Shown: positions 40,520-47,935 of the stretch, piece by piece
How the letters are laid out: each line of letters opens with the position of its first letter
Position numbering within the stretch: the stretch's first letter is position 1
DNA from: JACQFK01 sp964619955
GTDB lineage: Bacteria; Planctomycetota; MHYJ01; JACPRB01
DNA length: 64,000 nucleotides
Assembly: GCA_964619955.1 (NCBI GenBank)
Contig: CAZUJF010000002.1
Location: 1 to 64,000 of the forward strand
Direction of reading: 5' to 3'
The notes under the pieces: generated by a model
Database searches by the model: none
What the model was told of the DNA's origin: nothing
Seen by the model: the letters and a program-made list of their open reading frames with translations, nothing else
Made by a program: the position numbers and the translations under genes

Positions 40520-41772
40520 AGCGGATCCTGACCGGCCGGCGCTCGTTCTTGAAGACTTCGGCCGCTCTGGCGGCCGCCGCCCCCCTGTCGGGCTGTTTGC
40601 TCGAGAAGCAGTCCCCCGCCGGCCCCCTCATCGCGTACGTCGGCACCTTCAGCTCGCCCCTCCGCGACATGCTGCCCACCCAGGTGGATCTCCCGCCCGG
40701 GAACGGCCGCGGCATCCATCTCTTCCAGGTCGATCGCGCCACCGGCGCGCTGACGCCGCAGGGCGTCGTCGAGAGGGGCACGAGCCCGAGCTGCCTCGCG
40801 CTCAATGCGGCCGGCACCCGCCTCTATTCCGCCAACGAGACCGACCGCGTCGGCGAGGACAAGCAGGGAACGGTCAGCGCCTTCGCCGTGACCCGGACGG
40901 ACGGCGCCCTCCAGCTCCTCAACACCGTGCGCTCCGGCGGCGCCGGGCCCACCTATGTGAGCGTCCATCCGGGAGGACGCCATCTGCTCGTCGCCAACTA
41001 CTTCGGCGGTTCCGTGGCGGTGCTCCCGATCCAAGCCGACGGCCGCCTGGGCGAGGCCACGGACATCAAGGTCGACGCCGGCAAGATCGGCCCTCCGCGG
41101 GCCCCGCACGCCCCGCCCGGCAGTTTCGCCTTCAGCGGCCACGACCGCACCCACGCCCACATGATCCAGGCGGACCCCTCGGGACGCCGCGTCCTGCACG
41201 TCGACCTGGGCCTGGACCAGATCTTCGTCTGGACCTTCGACGTCCAGCGCGGCGTGCTGACCCCGAACGACCCGCCCTCGGTGCCGCTGCCCCCCGGAGA
41301 CGGGCCGCGGCACTTCCATTTCCATCCCAACGGCCGCTGGTTCTACTCCATCCAGGAGGAAGGCTCGACGCTCGTGCTCTTCGACTACGACGCCGCTTCC
41401 GGCCGGCTGAGCCCGCGGCAGACGATCTCCACGCTTCCAGCCGGTTTTGCGGGCAGCAACTTCTGCTCCGAGATCCTGGTGTCCGCGGACGGCCGCTTCG
41501 TTTACGCCGGCAACCGGCTGCACGACAGCATCGGCATCTTCTCGGTCGGCGGCGACGGCGTCCTGACGCACGTCGGCGAGGAATGGACGCGCGGCAACTA
41601 TCCGCGCAGCTTCACGTTCGATCCCACGGGCCGCTTCCTCTACTGCTGCAACCAGCGCGGGGACAACGTCGCCGTCTTCCGGGTGGACCGCTCGAGCGGA
41701 GGGTTGAGCTTCAGCGGCCATTATGCGCCCGTCGGCAACCCCTCGCACATCGTCTTCCTCGATCTCGCCTGA
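40516..41772 (+). CDS. Tat-exported lactonase-family beta-propeller lipoprotein
   Basis: A 418-residue protein starting with GTG that overlaps the hydrolase stop. The N-terminus has a twin-arginine motif (GRRSFLKTSAALAAAAP) followed by the lipobox LSGC, so it should be exported folded and lipid-anchored. The rest is a seven-bladed propeller of the 6-phosphogluconolactonase (Pgl/YbhE) family: LIAYVGTFSSP, TYVSVHPGGRHLLVANYFGGSVAV, GPRHFHFHPNGRWFYSIQEEGST and FVYAGNRLHDSIGIF. An exported member cannot act on cytosolic 6-phosphogluconolactone, so another lactone or binding role is likely. Confidence 0.88.
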   Translation: MKRILTGRRSFLKTSAALAAAAPLSGCLLEKQSPAGPLIAYVGTFSSPLRDMLPTQVDLPPGNGRGIHLFQVDRATGALTPQGVVERGTSPSCLALNAAGTRLYSANETDRVGEDKQGTVSAFAVTRTDGALQLLNTVRSGGAGPTYVSVHPGGRHLLVANYFGGSVAVLPIQADGRLGEATDIKVDAGKIGPPRAPHAPPGSFAFSGHDRTHAHMIQADPSGRRVLHVDLGLDQIFVWTFDVQRGVLTPNDPPSVPLPPGDGPRHFHFHPNGRWFYSIQEEGSTLVLFDYDAASGRLSPRQTISTLPAGFAGSNFCSEILVSADGRFVYAGNRLHDSIGIFSVGGDGVLTHVGEEWTRGNYPRSFTFDPTGRFLYCCNQRGDNVAVFRVDRSSGGLSFSGHYAPVGNPSHIVFLDLA

Positions 41773-41775
41773 CGC

Positions 41776-41781
41776 TATACT
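41776..41781 (+). promoter_or_regulatory. -10 box (TATACT) of the deacetylase-like gene
   Basis: TATACT lies eight bases before ATG 41790 and only four bases after the upstream stop. It indicates a separate leaderless unit. Confidence 0.5.
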
Positions 41782-41789
41782 GTCGCCCG

Positions 41790-42740
41790 ATGGCGCCAAG
41801 CGCTCCGGCTTCCCTCGCGCTGTCGATCGACTGCGACGGCTGCACCCTGGAGAGGCTCCATCGCGTGCTCCGCTACTGGGCCACGGACGAGACGACCGAG
41901 TTCGGCCCCGGATTGCAGCTGCCCGTCGCCTCGTCGATGTTCGCGTATTCGAGGAATCCCGCGGCGCCGCCGCAGGCGTCCTACCTGGACGGAGATCGCG
42001 ACGGATTGCTGGAGGCCTGGCGGCGCGGCTGGATCGACAGCCTCCACGGCCTCGGGGATTTCTCGGCGGCGCAGCCCTGCACCCGCGAGCTCGCCCGCCG
42101 GGCCTTCGACGCGCTCGCCGCCGACGGAGTGCGCCTCCGCGTCTGGACCAACCACGGGGGTCCCGAGAACGTCCAGAATCTCCTCAAGGACGGGGCCGTC
42201 GGGGATCAGCCCGGCTCCGCCTGTTATCTGGCCGACCTGGCCCATGACTACGGCATCCGCTACGTCTGGAACAGCGAGCTGACCCCGCTGGTGGGGCAGG
42301 GCCGCGATGCGGCGCCGGCCGAATATTACGCCCGGCACGCGGACCGGCCGCTCCTCGCGCGCTGGACGGCGCGGCTGGCCCACGGATGGGGCGGGCAGCT
42401 GGTCCGCAGCGCCGGGATCGTGCCGTATCCGGGCAACCGGCTGCTGGAGCGGCGGAGACTTCGCGACGGCCGGGAGGTCCGGACGTTCCTCCGCTACGGC
42501 CGCTGGCGCTTCGACACGATCTCGCGCCTTCCCCTCATCCTCTCCGAAGCGGTGCTCGACGAGCTGGCCGCCTCCGGGGCCGCGATGATCGTCTATCTGC
42601 ACATCGGCCCCTCTCCGGACGAGACGCCCGAGAATCTGCGGCTCGGGATGAAGGCGCTGGACGCCGTCGCGCGCCGGGTCCGCGAGGGAAGGCTCCGGGT
42701 GGCCCGAACGGCGGACCTGCTCGATCAGGCCGCTGTTTGA
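41790..42740 (+). CDS. Putative NodB-fold (polysaccharide deacetylase-like) protein
   Basis: A 316-residue protein. The start LALSIDCDGCTLERL resembles the metal-binding aspartate strand of NodB-type deacetylases. SLHGLGDF near residue 87 could supply the metal histidine, and later RLRVWTNHGGPENVQNLL and IRYVWNSELTPLVGQ would line the barrel. A C-terminal LPLILSEAVLDEL and MIVYLHIGPSPDETPENL complete it. No signal peptide is seen. The neighbouring GT39-like protein suggests a surface-glycan context. The fold assignment is by eye and uncertain. Confidence 0.6.
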   Translation: MAPSAPASLALSIDCDGCTLERLHRVLRYWATDETTEFGPGLQLPVASSMFAYSRNPAAPPQASYLDGDRDGLLEAWRRGWIDSLHGLGDFSAAQPCTRELARRAFDALAADGVRLRVWTNHGGPENVQNLLKDGAVGDQPGSACYLADLAHDYGIRYVWNSELTPLVGQGRDAAPAEYYARHADRPLLARWTARLAHGWGGQLVRSAGIVPYPGNRLLERRRLRDGREVRTFLRYGRWRFDTISRLPLILSEAVLDELAASGAAMIVYLHIGPSPDETPENLRLGMKALDAVARRVREGRLRVARTADLLDQAAV

Positions 42741-42900
42741 AGCCGCGTCGTGCGGGCGATGCGCCGGGCCTCGCGGCGAATCCGAAGCCGGCGAGGAAGC
42801 CGGACACCCGCCGGAACTCCGCGTCGCCCCCGGTCCGGTGGGAGGCCGCGGTTCCGCCCCGGCGGACGGTGGCGGAGTTGCGGAGGGCGGCGCCTTGGCG

Positions 42901-44493
42901 TCAGCGCAGCTTCCAGAAGTGGAATCCGCCCAGCTCACGGGGCGGACCGCAGCGCTGCTCGAGCAGGTCGCGCCGCGCTGTCCGCCGCGTCTCCACGCCG
43001 AAGGCTTCGAGCTGGGCGTCGGTGAGCGTCCGAAAGAAGGCCACCCGGGGGACGAGGGTCCCCTTCTCCGCCGTCACGGCGACATCGAAGCGGCCCGGGT
43101 TTTCACGAAGCAGCCCGAGCACGTCCGCTTCGCTCACGCCCGTCCGGCGGCCCCCGGAATTCTCCGGGACCAGCTCCTGGCGGGGGGCGTCGTACCACTC
43201 GCAGTAGCGATCGCCGTAGAAGGGGGTGTAGAAGGGGATCGAATCCGTCAACAGGAGCACTCGGGCGTCGGGCGGCACCGCGTCCCGCAGCGCCAGGCCC
43301 AGCCGGTGATAGAATTCGTAGGCCCCCTCGGTGCTCAGTCTCCGGTGCAGCATCCAGCCGCTCTGGAGCAGGCAGAGGCCCAGCAGGGCCGGCACGAGCG
43401 GGAGGGCGGGGGCGGGACGCCGCGCCTGGAGCCAGGATCCGATCCGCGCGAGGCCCGACGCGGCGGCCAGCGCGAAGAAGACGACGAGCGGATAGCTGAA
43501 GTATTCGTGACCGGCGGCCAGACTGCGAAAGACGAACTCGTCCAGTCCGAGCAGGGCGAGCCCCAGGATCACGCGGTCGTCGCGCGTCAGGCCCCGCCGG
43601 AAGAGGGTGGCGAGCCAGGCCGCGGCAAGCCCGAGCGCCGGCACCGTCATCAGCAGCGCCAGTTCGCGGCACTCCCCGGACAGATAGCCCAGCAGCGAGC
43701 GGTCCTGAAGGGCGCTGCGGGAGACGGCCGCGGTGAAAAGCTTGCGGATCGGGTCGAGGTCGGGCGGCGACGCGGCCCACAGCTGGAGGAGGTACAGCCC
43801 GAAGACCGCCCCGTTCCAGGGGATCAGGGCGAGCACCGTGCCCGTCCGGCCCTGGCCGCTGCGGACATGGGCGGCGGCCAGCGCCAGCGCGATGTAGTAG
43901 CCGGACCAGGAGCAATAGCAGGCGAAGAGGATCGAGAGCAGCAGCCCTGCGAGATCGGGCCTCCGTCCGCCGTCCCGCCAGCGCAGATAACAGAGGACGG
44001 CGGAGAGCGTCCCGACGAGCCCCATCACCTGCAGCCCCGTCACGATCGAGTAGTACGCAAAGCTTGGCAGGAAGGCGAAGATCAGCGTCGCCGCGCGGTC
44101 GCAGGGGGCCGGCACGAGGCGCCGGGCGACGGCGTGGAACAGCAGCACCGCCGAAAGGGAGAACAGGATGAACGTGATCCTGAAGCTCGCTTCACTGACG
44201 CCGAAGAGCGCGAAGGAGCCGGCGAGGACGAGCACGGGGAGCGGCGGGTGATTCGCATAGTAGTAGCGCCGGTGATCCGGATAGGGATCGAGGCTGGGGC
44301 CCGAAACGTCGAGTTTGAGCCCGAAGGTCTTCGAGAGGCCGAACTTGAGATGGTTGCGGGCGTGTTTGCCCAGCTCCGCGCCCACGGATTCGTGCTGCCG
44401 GAGGAACGGCCGGGTCAGGTGCACGCTTTGCACGAGCGCGAGCGCGAGCAGGAGGGCCGTGAGGAAGGCGGCCTCGCTTTTCCGGCTGCTCAA
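42901..44493 (-). CDS. GT39/ArnT-like polytopic glycosyltransferase
   Basis: A 530-residue membrane protein with about eleven helices. It resembles the dolichyl/undecaprenyl-phosphate-mannose mannosyltransferase (GT39/PMT, ArnT) group: an N-terminal loop with RQHESVGAELGKHARNHLKFGL between helices 1 and 2, then YYYANHPPLPVLVLAGSFAL, and a soluble C-terminal domain of about 120 residues. Such enzymes take sugar from a lipid-phosphate carrier at the outer face. The start is probably TTG 44493, which overlaps the stop of a 30-codon reading frame. The frame stays open to ATG 44658, but that would lie upstream of the likely promoter. The 160 bases after its stop (42741-42900) hold no gene I can support. 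Confidence 0.78.
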   Translation of the reverse strand: MSSRKSEAAFLTALLLALALVQSVHLTRPFLRQHESVGAELGKHARNHLKFGLSKTFGLKLDVSGPSLDPYPDHRRYYYANHPPLPVLVLAGSFALFGVSEASFRITFILFSLSAVLLFHAVARRLVPAPCDRAATLIFAFLPSFAYYSIVTGLQVMGLVGTLSAVLCYLRWRDGGRRPDLAGLLLSILFACYCSWSGYYIALALAAAHVRSGQGRTGTVLALIPWNGAVFGLYLLQLWAASPPDLDPIRKLFTAAVSRSALQDRSLLGYLSGECRELALLMTVPALGLAAAWLATLFRRGLTRDDRVILGLALLGLDEFVFRSLAAGHEYFSYPLVVFFALAAASGLARIGSWLQARRPAPALPLVPALLGLCLLQSGWMLHRRLSTEGAYEFYHRLGLALRDAVPPDARVLLLTDSIPFYTPFYGDRYCEWYDAPRQELVPENSGGRRTGVSEADVLGLLRENPGRFDVAVTAEKGTLVPRVAFFRTLTDAQLEAFGVETRRTARRDLLEQRCGPPRELGGFHFWKLR

Positions 44494-44582
44494 GGCTGCG
44501 CCCCTCGCGCCCCCGGGGAGAGCCAGGCGAAGTAGGAACAATAGATTTCCAGCGTGCGCCGGAGCGGGGGGAGGCCGTCCAC
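44490..44582 (-). CDS. 30-residue small protein coupled to the glycosyltransferase
   Basis: GTG 44582 opens a 30-codon frame beginning VDGLPPLRRTLEIYCSYFAW and ending ARGAQP. It lies six bases after a TACACT -10 box, and its TGA overlaps the TTG start of the glycosyltransferase (TTGA). The same start-stop overlap is used by many real gene pairs here. It is either a genuine small protein or a leader peptide for translational coupling. It has no clear membrane segment. Confidence 0.45.
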   Translation of the reverse strand: MDGLPPLRRTLEIYCSYFAWLSPGARGAQP

Positions 44583-44588
44583 GTCCCG

Positions 44589-44594
44589 AGTGTA
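44589..44594 (-). promoter_or_regulatory. -10 box (TACACT) of the glycosyltransferase unit
   Basis: On the minus strand TACACT is followed by six bases and the GTG of the 30-codon frame, matching the leaderless layout. Confidence 0.45.
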
Positions 44595-44651
44595 GCGCGC
44601 CCTTCTTCGCCTTTTGCTCGCGATTTGCTGAATCCGGACGCGCGGCATGAC

Positions 44652-44657
44652 GATACA
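44652..44657 (+). promoter_or_regulatory. Possible -10 box (GATACA)
   Basis: GATACA ends nine bases before ATG 44667 of the 65-residue gene. Confidence 0.3.
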
Positions 44658-44666
44658 ACCCGTGAC

Positions 44667-44864
44667 ATGCGCACGTCGAAACGCAGCCCGCTCCGGATCA
44701 CGCCCTCCCTGCGGCGGAAGATCGACGACCTCGCGCTCTGGCTGGGCGAAGGCCGCCCCCGGGCGGTCGCCGAGGCCCGCCGCGCCTTCGTCGGACTTCT
44801 GACGGAAGCCGCGCGGCAGCCGCTGCTGACGCTGTTGGGCGAGCCCGGCGACCCTATCCCTTGA
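44667..44864 (+). CDS. Small basic protein, unknown
   Basis: A 65-residue Arg-rich protein (MRTSKRSPLRITPSLRRKID, then LALWLGEGRPRAVAEARRAF). It is predicted helical with no membrane segment and no known family. A possible -10 box nine bases upstream supports ATG 44667 over 44625. Its end overlaps the convergent second tssC by 11 bases. It could be a chance frame in GC-rich DNA. Confidence 0.4.
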   Translation: MRTSKRSPLRITPSLRRKIDDLALWLGEGRPRAVAEARRAFVGLLTEAARQPLLTLLGEPGDPIP

Positions 44865-46152
44865 GCGGCAGCTGGTAGGTGAAGCGGAACTCCATGCCCT
44901 CGAGACGGGCCTCCGGGAGGATGCTCACCTGCGCCATCTTCAGCACCCGGCCCTCGGCGTCCTTCACCTCGACGGGCTGGACCTGCACCGCCGTCTCCGG
45001 CGACTTCTTCGCCAGGGGTCCGAGGAATTCGAGCAGCTCCGTTCTGAGGAACCCGGCGCCCGCCTCCCCCGCCGGCATCTCGTCCATCAGGAACGCGCAC
45101 AGCTGCGCGAGGCGCCCCGCCATCATCTGATACCCGAAGGTCCCCGCGACGGTGAGCCTGCCGGGCGCGCTGCGGTGGGTGTTCACCGCCAGCGGGATCA
45201 TGAGCGAGTCCGCGTTCATGCGCCCGCAGAGCGGCGTGAATCCGCCGCGGGCCAGCTCCTGGACCAGCGTGTCGGGCACCTCGACCTCGGTCGTGAGCGG
45301 GACGGACTGGTTCGCGGCCTTGAAGTGCGGCCGGGTGGGCAGGCCCTGGAAGCCGCCCGAGCGCGGGCCGGTCAGGTCGATCGCATGGCCGATCGCGGCG
45401 ATGCTCCGGGCGGCGGAGGCCGCCACGATCCACACCCCTCTGCCCCAGAGCCAGGTTTCGGGTTTCGAAGGGTCGGTCTTCTCCGCGAAGCCCCCCTTGT
45501 CCGCCGTGTACGGCATCCGCTGCAGCCAGCGGTTGACCGTGAGCGAGGTCCAGCGCGCCGTCTCGGACTTCTGGAATTTCTGCCAGGCCGCGTGCGCGCC
45601 GTCCATCAGGCGCTGCGGAATGTCCCCGAGTTTCGACAGCAGATTCAGCTGCTTGAGGCCGAAGAACGCCGCTGAAGCGCCGGCGAGCAGCGGCGCCTGG
45701 GCGACCTTCGCCATGTCGCCGAGTTCCGTGAGCGCGGCCAGGTCCGACCCCAGATGCGAGTAGTCGTAGTCGGCGATCACGAGCCCCAGGGGCGGCGTGC
45801 GCAGCTCGCGCATCTCCGGTTCGAAGACCGCCTCGCGGAAGCGCGCCGCCGCCTCCTTCGCCGTCGCGCTGAGCACGTCGATGCGGATCCCCTTCGCATG
45901 CTCCTGCAGCAGGCGGAGGCCGCGCAGCGCCGATTCGACGCGCTGGAACGCGGGGTCGTGCAGGACGGCGTCCGAAGCCTGGACCAGCGAGGCTTCGCCG
46001 GAGAGTTCGATGCGGCCGCCGCCCGCCTCCACGGAGGGTCGCAGGGCGCCGAGGATCGCGTCGAGGCCGCCTTCGGCGGGGATGCGGACCGGATCCTTCG
46101 AGAAGAGGCCGAGGTCCGCGAGGACGACGAAGCGCCAGCCGAGGGGTTTCAT
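44854..46152 (-). CDS. Second TssC-like (VipB/ImpC) T6SS sheath protein
   Basis: A 432-residue TssC paralogue. It keeps the family core: VLHDPAFQRVESALRGLRLL, LGLVIADYDYSHLGSDLAAL, APLLAGASAAFFGL, RWTSLTVNRWLQRMPY, then GVWIVAASAARSIAAIGHAI and a C-terminal sheath domain. It is shorter than the main TssC (493 residues), lacks the long N-terminal helix region of that protein and differs throughout, so it is an old paralogue. GGAG overlapping the upstream stop precedes its ATG by six bases. With the upstream TssB-TssC fusion it forms a two-gene unit divergent from the main T6SS operon. Confidence 0.85.
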   Translation of the reverse strand: MKPLGWRFVVLADLGLFSKDPVRIPAEGGLDAILGALRPSVEAGGGRIELSGEASLVQASDAVLHDPAFQRVESALRGLRLLQEHAKGIRIDVLSATAKEAAARFREAVFEPEMRELRTPPLGLVIADYDYSHLGSDLAALTELGDMAKVAQAPLLAGASAAFFGLKQLNLLSKLGDIPQRLMDGAHAAWQKFQKSETARWTSLTVNRWLQRMPYTADKGGFAEKTDPSKPETWLWGRGVWIVAASAARSIAAIGHAIDLTGPRSGGFQGLPTRPHFKAANQSVPLTTEVEVPDTLVQELARGGFTPLCGRMNADSLMIPLAVNTHRSAPGRLTVAGTFGYQMMAGRLAQLCAFLMDEMPAGEAGAGFLRTELLEFLGPLAKKSPETAVQVQPVEVKDAEGRVLKMAQVSILPEARLEGMEFRFTYQLPLKG

Positions 46153-46161
46153 CAGGATCTC

Positions 46162-47796
46162 CTATCGCAGGGGAAGCGGGATTTGAAACGAAAGCGCCGA
46201 GAGGCCCCGCAGGACGCCCGCCGAGGGCCTCACGGCGACTTCCAGCGCCGGGGGATTGCCGGAAGCGGCGACGGCCGTGGTCGTGAAGAGCGGGGCGCCG
46301 CCCTCCGACAGGCCCAGCAGGTCGAGCGCGGCCTGGACCGTGCGGGCGATCTCCTCCGGGCTGCGGGACGGATCGAGGTAGGCCAGAAGCGGCTCGAGGC
46401 CCGCCGACACCTGGGCGGCGAACAGGGTCTGGCGGAAGGACGCGCCGGGGCCGCGGTGGGCCGAGAGGGAGCCCGCGGCGAAGACGCGGTCCGAGTTCCG
46501 CCGGCAGGCGAGCGGCAGCAGTCCCGCGTCCGAAAGCGTCTGGACCGCGGCGTCGTTCAGTTCCGCCTGCAGCGGCAGGGATCCGGCGAGCGGGAGCGGC
46601 TCGAGCGCGGCGGCGGCGTCGCGGCCCGCGAAGTCGACGCCCCATCCGTGGCGGACGAAGCTGGCGGCGACGAGCGCCGCGACCGCCAGCGAAGCGCCGC
46701 CGAGGGACGGATTTCCGGCCCCTTCCTCGAAGGCGAGGCCGCGGACGGGATCGCCTTCGGCGCCGTAGGGATTGCGGAGGACGAAGCGGTTGCTCGCGAG
46801 CGCGAGCCAGCGGGAGGCTTCACCCTCGCGAAGCGAATTCCAGGCGGCCTGCGAAACGTCCCCGAGCCGGGAGGCGGCCTCGCGGATGGCGGCCTCGACG
46901 GCTCCGCCCGCGATGAGCGGGGTCGAGCGTCCGGCGCAGGCGGCCGCCAGCGTCGCGAGGTCCGCTTCGCCGCCGTCGAAGTCCGCGTCGACGACGAGAC
47001 AGACCGTCTTCCCCTGGCTGCGGAGGTCCGCGGCGAGCGGCAGGGCCAGGTCGCGCGTCGAGCGGACGAGGTCGGCGCGATCCGTCGCGACGACGTGCAG
47101 CCGGCAGCCTTTTCGGAAATCCAGGGTCCGCACCAGCCAGCGCAATCCCAGCCACGCGGCCTCGAGGGCGCGGAAGCGCGGATGACGGAGCGTCGCGAGC
47201 AGCAGCGGGGCGACGGCTTCGTCCGCTTTCGCCGCCGCGGCGCGGAGGGCGGCGGGCAGGGGTCCGGAGGAAGCCGTCCCGAGCACGGCGGCGATCAGGC
47301 GTTCCGCGGCCTTCTCGGCGAGGACGGGCGTGGGATCCTGCGGGGCCCCGTCGTCCACGAGATCGAAGACGCCCCCCCGGGGAACGGGGGCGGCGGGCGC
47401 GGCCGGGGCGGGCTTCGGGGCGGCGGGGGCGCCGTGCAGCGCCTCGTCCAGGGCGCGGACCAGGCCGGGATAACCGTTCAGCGACGCGAGCGCGCCGCGG
47501 AGGGATTCCGCGGAACCGTTTCCGGCGGCGAGATCGAGGGCCTGCTGTTTGATCTGCAGCAGGGCGGCCAGGGCCGGGAGCCGGGCGGCGAGGCGTTCAG
47601 GGCGGAAGTCCCTGAACTCGGCGAATTCGAGGCGGGCCCGGCCGCCGGCGAGGTCCAGATCGATCGCGGGCGCCGCCTCCCGGAGAAAAGCGTCGAGGGA
47701 ATCCTTGTCGAGCTCGCGGGCGCCCGTCGCGGGGGGCCTTCCGGGCCGGAGATCCGAGAGCAGGATGAGATGCAGGGACGGCTCCGTCGCTTCCAT
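46162..47796 (-). CDS. TssB-TssC fusion sheath-like protein
   Basis: A 544-residue protein. Residues about 1-125 follow TssB: SLHLILLSDLRPG, ELDKDSLDAFLREAAPAIDL, LEFAEFRDFRPERLAARLPA and LLQIKQQALDL parallel the main TssB. A Pro/Ala-rich linker (about 128-142) joins it to a TssC-like half with LRHPRFRALEAAWLGLRWLV, WLALASNRFVLRNPYG and CRRNSDRVFAAGSL. In ordinary T6SS these are two separate proteins that form the contractile sheath. The fusion is diverged, and whether it joins the sheath is unknown. ATG 47796 has GGAG seven bases upstream; the frame opens to 47898, but those residues are unlike TssB. Confidence 0.8.
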   Translation of the reverse strand: MEATEPSLHLILLSDLRPGRPPATGARELDKDSLDAFLREAAPAIDLDLAGGRARLEFAEFRDFRPERLAARLPALAALLQIKQQALDLAAGNGSAESLRGALASLNGYPGLVRALDEALHGAPAAPKPAPAAPAAPVPRGGVFDLVDDGAPQDPTPVLAEKAAERLIAAVLGTASSGPLPAALRAAAAKADEAVAPLLLATLRHPRFRALEAAWLGLRWLVRTLDFRKGCRLHVVATDRADLVRSTRDLALPLAADLRSQGKTVCLVVDADFDGGEADLATLAAACAGRSTPLIAGGAVEAAIREAASRLGDVSQAAWNSLREGEASRWLALASNRFVLRNPYGAEGDPVRGLAFEEGAGNPSLGGASLAVAALVAASFVRHGWGVDFAGRDAAAALEPLPLAGSLPLQAELNDAAVQTLSDAGLLPLACRRNSDRVFAAGSLSAHRGPGASFRQTLFAAQVSAGLEPLLAYLDPSRSPEEIARTVQAALDLLGLSEGGAPLFTTTAVAASGNPPALEVAVRPSAGVLRGLSALSFQIPLPLR

Positions 47797-47891
47797 GTCG
47801 CAACTCCGTGTCGAACCGACCACAGTGCAGCGTGTGGGAAGGGGGGAGTCAAGCAAAAGGACCGGCGTGTCGCAAAGGCGCGGATGCCTGT

Positions 47892-47921
47892 TTGACACTT
47901 CTCGGGGGGACGGGTTAAGAT
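47892..47921 (+). promoter_or_regulatory. Promoter of the main T6SS operon (TTGACA-N18-TAAGAT)
   Basis: Perfect TTGACA at 47892-47897 and TAAGAT at 47916-47921, with an 18-base spacer. The first ATG follows after 14 bases, so the leader is about eight bases. Confidence 0.7.
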
Positions 47922-47935
47922 TGTCCGCTCATTCT

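Noticed and set aside
44494..44658. N-terminal extension of the glycosyltransferase to ATG 44658
   Set aside because: Those 55 residues are unlike membrane-protein starts, and most of the segment is upstream of or across the likely -10 box at 44589-44594.
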